Part shown: one piece after another, positions 1 to 11,301 of the stretch
Layout of the letters: each line of letters opens with the position of its first letter
How positions within the stretch are numbered: the stretch's first letter is position 1
Assembly (NCBI RefSeq): GCF_023856365.1
Contig: NC_064541.1
Location: forward strand, 25,708,214-25,772,213
Direction of reading: 5' to 3'
Length of the DNA stretch: 64,000 nucleotides
DNA from: Brienomyrus brachyistius
Taxonomy: Eukaryota > Chordata > Actinopteri > Osteoglossiformes > Mormyridae
Position numbers and translations under genes: made by a program
Notes under the pieces: generated by a model
Told to the model about the DNA's origin: nothing
Seen by the model: the letters and a program-made list of their open reading frames with translations, nothing else
Databases searched by the model: none

Positions 1-151
1 AGTGTGTTTTTTATTTTTATGTGTATTTAAAACAAATGAGGTTAAGTTGATTTTTATTTCCCAATTGCAATAAGAAAATCAGCATGAAAATTGGTCAGCA
101 TTGTTACGCCTGTATATAAAAATGAAATGAAGAATATTCATTCTTTTCCAG

Positions 152-610
152 ATTTGATAAAGAGCATTTTGATGAGGATCCTGCTTCATGTACTTCATTT
201 GTACTGAAGATGTGCTCTTTGGCAGCTGACCATGCAAAACAGACAGGAGAGACACCCCTTGAATCCTTATTCTCAGTGTTTAACATCAAGGAATTTGTAG
301 AAGCACTTGAAGGCCTCTTTAATGACATGACTGGCAGGAAATTGCAGGAATATTTCCTGTTGGATCTGTACTCACATGTGAAGGACTATGAGTCCCAAAC
401 ACAGAGGAGTGTCCTCCCTACTCTACTGCCCATTTACCAGTCAGCTCCTGCAGTCTGGGTTATAGACCTCTCTGAGAGAAAGGCCTCCCTCCTACTAGAA
501 GTGCTGAAACTCCAAACAGACAAGAGAGCAGTAGAGCTGGAGGGCTGGTCAGAAGAAGAGAGTGAAATGAGGAGCTTCCTTCAGTGTCTGCCCTACATCT
601 CACAGCTGAG
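152..610 (+). CDS. Module exon 1 of the LRR gene (class A, 153 codons)
   Basis: The acceptor is TTTTCCAG at 144-151 and the donor is CTGAG/GTGAAT at 610/611. The class A amino-terminal half (FDKEHFDEDPAS through FNDMTGRKLQE) is predicted helical. The shared half follows, from FLLDLYSHVKDYES to CLPYISQLR. The intron after it is the short type (about 415 bp) that always leads to a class A-type acceptor. Confidence 0.7.
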
Positions 611-2701
611 GTGAATCTTTTACATTAGACTTTTCTGTAATCAATATGACAAATTTCCAAATTAATTTTATGAAAAGGAGGAACTTTCTTGACATTTTTT
701 GGGAGCCTTTACATGTCTGTTAAATGCAGAGCAGAGTACAGAGATATACTCACAGAGGCTGTATTTTCACTGATTAATATTTTTTTCTAATGAATCTTCA
801 CATTAGTCTGAATGTACAGATGCATTAGTCAATATTATCAAAATATCTTATCAGCCTTTGTGTGGTGTTTTCATCTAGAAGTGTTTTTTTTTACTTTTAG
901 GTTTATTTAAAAGAAAAAATCAACAACTATTTTGCTGAATTTCCTAGAGAAAATGAATGTGAAAGTTGGTTGTTTGTTATACCTGTATATAAAGATAAAA
1001 CCAAATATATGCCTTCTTTTTTCAGATTTGGTGAATGGTGTATTGACTTTAATTTAGCTTCATTTCTGCTGAAGCTGAGTGTTGAAGCAGCAGAGAGTGA
1101 CACTGGAACAGGAGGGAGTGTCTCCCAGTGTCTGTCCTCTGTGTGCAGTTACAGCACTTTTCCTTGTGGTGATGACAGACCATCTGTACAGTGTGGATTC
1201 CTGTTGGATCTGTTTTCACATGTGAAGGACTATGAGTCCCAAACACAGAGGAGTGTCCTCCCTACTCTACTGCCCATTTACCAGTCAGCTCCTGCAGTCT
1301 GGGTTATATACCTCTCTGTGAGAAAGGCCTCCCTCCTACTAGAAGTGTTGAAACTCCAGACAGACAAGAGACCAGTAGAGCTGGAGGACTGGTCAGAAGA
1401 AGAGAGTGAAATGAGGAGCTTCCTTCAGTGTCTGCCCTACATCTCACAGCTGAGGTGAGTGTGGAGCATGTCTGTGTGGAGATGTTGAAGTGAGGGTCTC
1501 TGTGGGCTGTTTACTGCAGGTATCAGGTGTCAGACTGTCTCTACTTCTGTGACTCTCATTGGCGACACAGAGGGACTCATCAGCTTAGAGAGTGAAGAAC
1601 AGTTTTTTTTTTTTGTTATTTCCCACTGGAAGTGTCATGCCCGGCTCGTCCGCTCCTCCTGTGTACCACGCCCCCTGCTTACCCACGTGTGTTTCCCGGA
1701 TCGTACCCAGCTGTGTCCGTTTGCTTTCAATCAGTCCTGTGCATTTAAGTCCTGGTCTCCCCAGTTTTCCTTGTCTGTCATTGATGTTTGTAAGCGTGAG
1801 CTGTTTCCCGGTCCCTGTCTCCGTAATAAACTCCCGTTTGCCCCGTATTCTGGCTTCCTGCTTCCTGCTTGTCTGCTTACCCGCACGATCGCCGCTTCGT
1901 CAGCCTGCGATCGTGACAGGAAGGTGGCCAGTCTCTTTTCCTTACAGAATAACATTCTTTCCTGTTAAACACAAGCTATGTTCTGTATTCAGATGCAGTA
2001 ACTCGCAAAGTTTTCCATTCTAATTCACCATGTTCTTTGTCTCCCTGGTTCCTCTCAGCTTTGCCGTATCCAGCTCAGTCACATCCGTACTGATAGTTAT
2101 ATTTGTTTCAGTCACATTGGATTTAACACCCTAACCCACATCAATCAGAGTGTCTTACATTCGAGCTGGAAAATGCTGTTATCTGTGTGTTAGGTCCTAT
2201 CATATTGTGTCATTTGAGATTTTTAAAAAATAAACATTGCAAACTATGATATTATGCCCGTCAGTGTGTCAGCTTAGCCATTTCAGAACCTCTGCTAAAA
2301 TCATCCCAATATTTGCAGCGACCGTTCAGTGCAGCCATGCATTTTTTGACTTGGCCACTAGCACACCTCATACCGCTAGTCAATCTGTCACTGACTTTTT
2401 AAACCAATATATTTAATTATTTAATTGAGCTGTTGGTGACATTTAACAAAATCATGGAACGGCTGAGGTGTCCCTGAGGAGAAGTTTGGGAACTGAAGCG
2501 GTGTTCATCTAGCCATCCAACTAGATATGAGTAACTTTTTAGAAAACAGAAGAAATTGTTCCTAGTTTTTATTGTGTTACTCATAATTTGCACATGTTTT
2601 AATGTTAAATTGTGTTTTTTGTTCTAAGCCAAAGTACACTTGCTACCCAGATAAACAGCTTTAAACATTTCTTTGGACTGCCTAAGACTATTTCACAGTA
2701 C

Positions 2702-2732
<31 letters not shown>

Positions 2733-5700
2733 ATATTTATATATATATATATATATATAATGAAAAAAAATAATAATCATTGCATATGTACTCTCAATGA
2801 AAACTTCACATAAATTCTGCATCCTTCCCATGAATATTGACTTTGTTATGCTTGGAGAGAGTAACACCATTTAGAATTTGTGTTGTTGAAAGTTATCAAG
2901 CTACTGTCAAATCAATTATGAAGTAAAATTTTTAGTGTCAGCATCACCAGTGCATGTAAAATTACCTCCTTATTCTGAGAAACATCACCTTCATACAGAG
3001 TGACTGTGTTCTTCTTATTTTTAGGTTTTCCAGTAACATTTTATGGAACAGTAACAAACATCAGGCAGCTGTGAAGTTTCTGCTGAAGCTCAGTGCTGAA
3101 GCAGCAGAGAGTGACACTGGAACAGGAGGGAGTGTCTCCCAATGTCTGTCCTCTGTGTGCAGTTACAGCACTTTTCCTTGTGGTGATGACAGACCATCTG
3201 TCCAGTGTGGATTCTTGTTGTATCTGTACTCACATGTGAAGGACTATGAGTCCCAAACACAGAGGAGTGTCCTCCCTACTCTACTGCCCATTTACCAGTC
3301 AGCTCCTGCAGTCTGGGTTATAGACCTCTCTGTGAGAAAGGCCTCCCGCCTACTAGAAGTGTTGAAACTCCAGACAGACAAGAGACCAGTAGAGCTGGAG
3401 GACTGGTCAGAAGAAGAGAGTGAAGTGAGGAGCTTCCTTCAGTGTCTGCCCTACATCTCACAGCTGAGGTGAGTGTGGAGCATGTCTGTGTGGAGATGTT
3501 GAAGTGAGGGTCACTGTGGGCTGTTTACTGCAGGTATCAGGTGTCAGACTGTCTCTACTTCTGTGACTCTCATTGGCGACACAGAGGGACTCATCAGCTT
3601 AGAGAGTGAAGAATAGTTTTTTTTGTATTTCCCACTGGAAGGTGGTCAGTCTCTTTTTTCCTTACAGAATAACATTCTTTCCTGTTAAACACAAGCTATG
3701 TTCTGTATTCAGATGCAGTAACTCACAAAGTTTTCCATTGTAATTCACCATATTCTTTGTCTCCTTGGTCCCTGTCAGCTTAACAGTAACCAGCTCAGTT
3801 AGATCCGTACTGATAGTTACATGCTTTTCAGTCACATTGGATTTAACACCATAACCCACATCAATCAGAGTGTCTTAGACTTGAGTTGGAAAATGCCATT
3901 GTTTGCCTGTTAGGTCCTTTCATATGTTATTATTGTGTCATCTGAGATTTTTTTAAAATAAACATTGCAAATGTACTCCTAATGAAAATGTCGCATACAT
4001 TCTGCATCCTTGCCATGAATATTGACTTTGTTATGCTTGGAGAGAGTAACACCATTTAGAATTTTTGTTGCTGAAAGTTATCAAGCTACTGTCACATCAA
4101 TTATGAAGTAAAATGTTTAGTGTCAGCATCACCAGTGCATGTAAAATTACCTCCTTATTCTGAGAAACATCACCTTCATACAGAGTGACTGTGTTCTTCT
4201 TATCTTTAGGTTTTCCAGTAACATTTTATGGAACAGTAACAAACGTCAGGCAGCTGTGAAGTTTCTGCTGAAGCTCAGTTCTGAAGCAGCAGAGAGTGAC
4301 ACTGGAACAGGAGGGAGTGTCTCCCAGTGTCTGTCCTCTGTATGCAGTTACATCACTTTTCATTGTGATGATGACAGACCATCTGAACAGTGTGGATTCC
4401 TGTTGTATTTATACTCATGTGCAAAGGACTATGAGTCCCAAACACAGAGGAGTGTCCTCCCTACTCTACTGCCCATTTACCAGTCAGCTCCTGCAGTCTG
4501 GGTTATAGACCTCTCTGTGAGAAAGGCCTCCCTCCTACTAGAAGTGCTGAAACTCCAAACAGACAAGAGAGCAGTAGAGCTGGAGGGCTGGTCAGAAGAA
4601 GAGAGTGAAGTGAGGAGCTTCCTTCAGTGTCTGCCCTACATCTCACAGCTGAGGTGAGATTTTTAGATTAGACTCTTTTGTTTTCAGGATGGCAAGTTCC
4701 CAAGTGAATTTCATGAAAAGGTGAAACTTTCTCTATTTTTCAGAGAAGCCTTTATATTTCTGTTCAATGCAGAGCAGAGTGCAGACTTATACTCACAGAG
4801 ACTGTATTTTGAGTGATTATTATTGTGTTCTGGTGTTTCTTCACATTACTTTGTATTTGTAGAACCCTTGGTCAATAATATGGACGTTTCTCATCAAGCT
4901 TCTGTGTGATGTTTTCAGCTAGAAGTGTGTTTTTTTTTTATTCTAATGTGTATTTAAAACAAATGAGGTTAAGTTGATTTCTATTTCCCAATTGCGTTGA
5001 GAAAATCAGCATGAAAATTGGTCAGCCTTGTTACGTCTGTATATAAAATTGAAATGAAGAATATCTACTCTTTTTCAGATTTGATAAAGAGCATTTTGAT
5101 GAGGATCCTGCTTCATTGACTTCATTTGTACTGAAGATGTGCTCTTTGGCAGCTGACCATGCAAAACAGTCAGGAGAGACAACCCTTGAATCCTTATTCT
5201 CAGTGTTTAACATCAAGGAATTTGTAGAAGCACTTGAAGGCCTCTTTAATGACATGACTGGCAGGAAATTGCAGGAAGATTTCCTATTGGATCTGTACTC
5301 ACATGTGAAGGACTATGAGTCCCAATCACAGAGGAGTGTCCTCCCTACTCTACTGCCCTTTGACCAGTCAGCTCCTGCAGTCTGGGTTATAGACCTCTCT
5401 GTGAGAAAGGCCTCCCTCCTACTAGAAGTGCTGAAACTCCAGACAGACAAGAGAGCAGTAGAGCTGAAGGGCTGGTCAGAAGAAGAGAGTGAAGTGAGGA
5501 GCTTCCTTCAGTGTCTGCCCTACATCTCACAGCTGAGGTGAGTGTGGAGCATGTCTGTGTGGAGATGTTGAAGTGAGGGTCACTGTGGGCTGTTTACTGC
5601 AGGTATCAGGTGTCAGACTGTCTCTACTTCTGTGACTCTCATTGGCGACACAGAGGGACTCATCAGCTTAGAGAGTGAAGAACAGTTTTTTTTTTTTGTT

Positions 5701-8700
5701 ATTTCCCACTGGAAGGTGGTCAGTCTCTTTTTTCCTTACAGAATAAAATTATTTCCTGTTAAACACAAACTATGTTCTGTATTTAGATGCTGTAAATCGC
5801 AGACTATTCCACCATAAACCACCATATTCTTTGTCTCCTTGGTCCCTGTCAGCTTAACAGTAACCAGCTCAGTTAGATCCGTACTGATAGTTACATGCTT
5901 TTCAGTCACATTGGATTTAACACCCTAAACCACATCAATCAGAGTGTCTTAGACTTGAGTTGGAAAATGCCATTGTTTGCCTGTTAGGTCCTTTCATATG
6001 TTATTATTGTGTCATCTGAGATTTTTTTAAAATAAACATTGCAAATGTACTCTTAATGAAAATGTCGCATACATTCTGCATCCTTGCCATGAATATTGAC
6101 TTTGTTATGCTTGGAGAGAGTAACACCATTTAGAATTTGTGTTGCTGAAAGTTATCAAGCTACTGTCACATCAATTATGAAGTAAAATTTTAGTGTCAGC
6201 ATCACCAGTGCATGTAAAATTACCTCCTTATTCTGAGAAACATCACCTTCATACAGAGTGACTGTGTTCTTCTAATTTTTAGGTTTTCCAGTAACATTGT
6301 ACAGAACAGTAACAAACGTCAGGCAGCTGTGAAGTTTCTGGTGAAGCTCAGTGCTGAAGCAGCAGAGAGTGACACTGGAACAGGAGGGAGTGTCTCCCAG
6401 TGTCTGTCCTCTGTATGCAGTTACATCACTTTTCCTTGTGATGATGACAGACCATCTGTACAGTGTGGTTTCCTGTTGGATCTGTACTCACATGTGAAGG
6501 ACTATGAGTCCCAAACACAGAGGAGTGTCCTCCCTACTCTACTGCCCATTTACCAGTCAGCTCCTGCAGTCTGCATTATAGACCTCTCTGTGAGAAAGGC
6601 CTCCCTCCTACTAGAAGTGCTGAAACTCCAGACAGACAAGAGAGCAGTAGAGCTGGAGGGCTGGTCAGAAGAAGAGAGTGAAGTGAGGAGCTTCCTTCAG
6701 TGTCTGCCCTACATCTCACAGCTGAGGTGAGATTCTTAGATTAGACTCTTTTGTTATCAGGATGGCAAGTTCCCAAGTGAATTTCATGAAAAGGTGAAGC
6801 TTTCTCTATTTTTCAGAGAAGCCTTTATATTTCTGTTCAATGCGGAGCAGAGTGCAGACTTATACTCACAGAGACTGTATTTTGAGTGATTATTATTGTG
6901 TTCTGGTGTTTCTTCACATTACTTTGTATTTGTAGAACCCTTGGTCAATAATATGGACGTTTCTCATCAAGCTTCTGTGTGATGTTTTCAGCTAGAAGTG
7001 TGTTTTTTTTTTTATTCTAATGTGTATTTAAAACAAATGAGGTTAAGTTGATTTCTATTTCCCAATTGCGTTGAGAAAATCAGCATGAAAATTGGTCAGC
7101 CTTGTTACGTCTGTATATAAAATTGAAATGAAGAATATCCACTCTTTTTCAGATTTGATAAAGAGCATTTTGATGAGGATCCTGCTTCATTGACTTCATT
7201 TGTACTGAAGATGTGCTCTTTGGCAGCTGACCATGCAAAACAGACAGGAGAGACACCCCTTGAATCCTTATTCTCAGTGTTTAACATCAAGGAATTTGTA
7301 GAAGCACTTGAAGGCCTCTTTAATGACATGACTGGCAGGAAATTGCAGGAAGATTTCCTATTGGATCTGTACTCACATGTGAAGGACTATGAGTCCCAAT
7401 CACAGAGGAGTGTCCTCCCTACTCTACTGCCCATTTACCAGTCAGCTCCTGCAGTCTGGGTTATAGACCTCTCTGAGAGAAAGGCCTCCCTCCTACTAGA
7501 AGTGCTGAAACTCCAGACAGACAAGAGAGCAGTAGAGCTGAAGGGCTGGTCAGAAGAAGAGAGTGAAGTGAGGAGCTTCCTTCAGTGTCTGCCCTACATC
7601 TCACAGCTGAGGTGAGTGTGGAGCATGTCTGTGTGGAGATGTTGAAGTGAGGGTCTCTGTGGGCTGTTTACTGCAGGTATCAGGTGTCAGACTGTCTCTA
7701 CTTCTGTGACTCTCATTGGCGACACAGAGGGACTCATCAGCTTAGAGAGTGAAGAACAGTTTTTTTTTTTGTTATTTCCCACTGGAAGGTGGTCAGTCTC
7801 TTTTTTCCTTACAGAATAAAATTATTTCCTGTTAAACACAAACTATGTTCTGTATTCAGATGCAGTAACTCGCAATGTTTTCCATTGTAATTCACCATAT
7901 TCTTTGTCTCCTTGGTCCCTGTCAGCTTTGCAGTAACCAGCTCAGTCACATCCGTACTTATAGTTACATGTGTTTCAGTCACATTGGATTTAACACCCTA
8001 ACCCACATCAATCAGAGTGTCTTAGACTTGAGTTGGAAAATGCCATTGTTTGCCTGTTAGGTCCTTTCATATGTTATTATTGTGTCATCTGAGATTTTTT
8101 TAAAATAAACATTGCAAATGTACTCTTAATGAAAATGTCGCATACATTCTGCATCCTTGCCATGAATATTGACTTAGTTATGCTTGGAGAGAGTAACACT
8201 ATTTAGAATTTGTGTTGCTGAAAGTTATCAAGCTACTGTCACATCAATTATGAAGTAAAATTTTTAGTGTCAGCATCACCAGTGCATGTAAAATTACCTT
8301 CTTATTCTGACAAACATCACCTTCATACCGAGTGACTGTGTTCTTCTTATTTTTAGGTTTTCCAGTAACATTTTATGGAACAGTAACAAACGTCAGGCAG
8401 CTGTGAAGTTTCTGCTGAAGCTCAGAGCTGAAGCAGCAGAGAGTGACACTGGAACAGGAGGGAGTTTCTCCCAGTGTCTGTCCTCTGTATGCAGTTACAT
8501 CACTTTTCTTTGTGATGATGACAGGTTATTTTGTGAGTTTTATTTCCTGTTGGATCTGTTTTCACATGTGAAGGACTATGAGTCCCAAACACAGAGGACT
8601 GTCCTCCCTACTCTACTGCCCATTTACCAGTCAGCTCCTGCAGTCTGGGTTATAGACCTCTCTGTGAGAAAGGCCTCCCGCCTACTAGAAGTGCTGAAAC

Positions 8701-11206
8701 TCCAGACAGACAAGAGAGCAGTAGAGCTGAAGGGCTGGTCAGAAGAAGAGGGTGAAGTGAGGAGCTTCCTTCAGTGTCTGCCCTACATCTCACAGCTGAG
8801 GTGAGTGTGGAGCATGTCTGTGTGGAGATGTTGAAGTGAGGGTCACTGTGGGCTGTTTACTGCAGGTATCAGGTGTCAGACTGTCTCTACTTCTGTGACT
8901 CTCATTGGCGACACAGAGGGACTCATCAGCTTAGAGAGTGAAGAACAGTTTTTTTTTTGGTTATTTCCCACTGGAAGGTGGCCAGTCTCTTTTCCTTACA
9001 GAATAACATTCTTTCCTGTTAAACACAAGCTATGTTCTGTATTCAGATGCAGTAACTCGCAAAGTTTTCCATTGTAATTTACCATGTTCTTTGTCTCCCT
9101 GGTTCCTGTCAGCTTTGCAGTAACCAGCTCAGTCACATCCGTACTGATAGTTACATGTGTTTCAGTCACATTTGATTTAACACCCTAACCCACATCAATC
9201 AGAGTGTCTTACATTTGAGCTGGAAAATGCCGTGATTTGTGTGTTAGGTCCTATCATATTATGTCATTTGAGATTTTTTCATAATAACCATTGCATATGT
9301 ACTCTTAATGAAAACTTCACATAAAAACTTATTGCTTACCATGAATATTGACTTTGTTATGCTTGGAGAGAGTAGCACCATTTAGAATTTGTATTGCTGA
9401 AAGTTAACAAGCTACTGTCACATAAATTATGAAGTAAAATTTTAGTGTCAGCATCACCAGTGCATGTAATATTACCTCCTTATTCTGAGAAACATCACCT
9501 TCATACAGAGTGACTGTGTTCTTCTAATTTTTAGGTTTTCCAGAAACATTTTACGGAACAGTAACAAACGTCAAGCAGCTGTGAAGTTTCTGCTGAAGCT
9601 CAGTCCTGAAGCTGCAGAGAGTGACACTGGAACAGGAGGGAGTGTCTCCCAGTGTCTGTCCTCTGTGTGCAGTTACAGCACTTTTCCTTGTGATGATGAC
9701 AGTCCATCTGTACAGTGTAAATTCCTGTTGGATCTGTACTCACATGTGAAGGACTATGAGTCCCAAACACAGAGGTGTGTCCTCCCTACTCTACTGCCCA
9801 TTTACCAGTCAGCTCCTGCAGTCTGGGTTATAGACCTCTCTGAGAGAAAGGCCTCCCTCCTACTAGAAGTGCTGAAACTCCAGAGAGACAAGAGACCAGT
9901 AGAGCTGAAGGGCTGGTCAGAAGAAGAGAGTGAAGTGAGGAGCTTCCTTCAGTGTCTGCCCTACATCTCTCAGCTGAGGTGAGTGTGGAGCATGTCTGTG
10001 TGGAGATGTTGAAGTGAGGGTCACTGTCGGCTGTTTACTGCAGGTATCAGGTGTCAGATTGTCTCTATTTCTGTAACTCTCATTGGCGACACAGAGGGAT
10101 TTGTCAGATTAGAGTGAAGAACAGTTTTTTTTTGTATCTCCCACTGGAAGGTGGCCAGTCTCTTTTCCTTACAGAATAACATTCTTTCCTGTTAAACACA
10201 AGCTATGTTCTGTATTCAGATGCAGTAACTCGCAAAGTTTTCCATTGTAATTCACCATGTTTTTTGTCTCCCTGGTTCCTGTCAGCTTTGCAGTAACCAG
10301 CTCAGTCACATCCGTACTGATAGTTACATGTGTTTCAATTACATTAGATTTAACACCCTAACCCACATCAATCAGAGTGTCTTACATTTGAGCTGGAAAA
10401 TGCCATGACTTGTGTTAGTGTCACGATTCGCCACGAACGTTGGGGAGCGGGTGATCGATCAGGCAGGAGAGCGAGCAAGGAACAGGCAGGTAGGCAAATT
10501 GGGGATTTATTCAGGACGACCAGCACGATCATCGACTAACATCAATGATGGACCAGGAACCAACGCAAGACACGGACTGAAACACACAAGACTGGGCTAA
10601 CGTAATCAGGCACAGCTGGGTACGATCAGGGAAGCACACATGGATAATCAGGGGGCGTGGCACACACGAGGATCGTATGAGCCGGGTATAACAGTTAGGT
10701 CCTATTATATTGTGTCATTTGAGATTTTTTAAGAATAAACATTGCAAATTATGATATTATCCCCGTCAAAGTGTGTCAGCTTAGCCATTTCAGAACCTTT
10801 GCTAAAATCATCTTAATATTTGCAGCGACCGTTCAGTGCAGCCATGCATTTTTTTGACTTGGCCACTAGCACACCTCATACAGCTAGTCAATCTGTCACT
10901 GACTTTTTAAACCAATATATTTAATTATTTAATTGAGCTGTTGGTGAAATTTAACAAAATCATGGAACGGCTGAGGTGCCCCTGAGGAGAAGGATGGGAA
11001 CTGAAGCGGTGTTCATCTAGCCATCCAACTAGATATCAGTAACTTTTTAGAAAACAGAAGAAATTGTTACTAGTTTTTATTGTGTTACTCATAATTTGCA
11101 CATGTTTTAATGTTAAATTGTGTTTTTTGTTCTAAGCCAAAGTACACTTGCTACCCAGATAAACAGCTTTAAACATTTCTTTGGACTGCCTAAGACTATT
11201 TCACAG

Positions 11207-11301
<95 letters not shown>

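Noticed and set aside
5031..5255. Antisense 74-codon frames opposite class A exons (also 104-328 and 7105-7329)
   Set aside because: They recur only because the sense exon is duplicated; they have no splice or promoter context and no family features.
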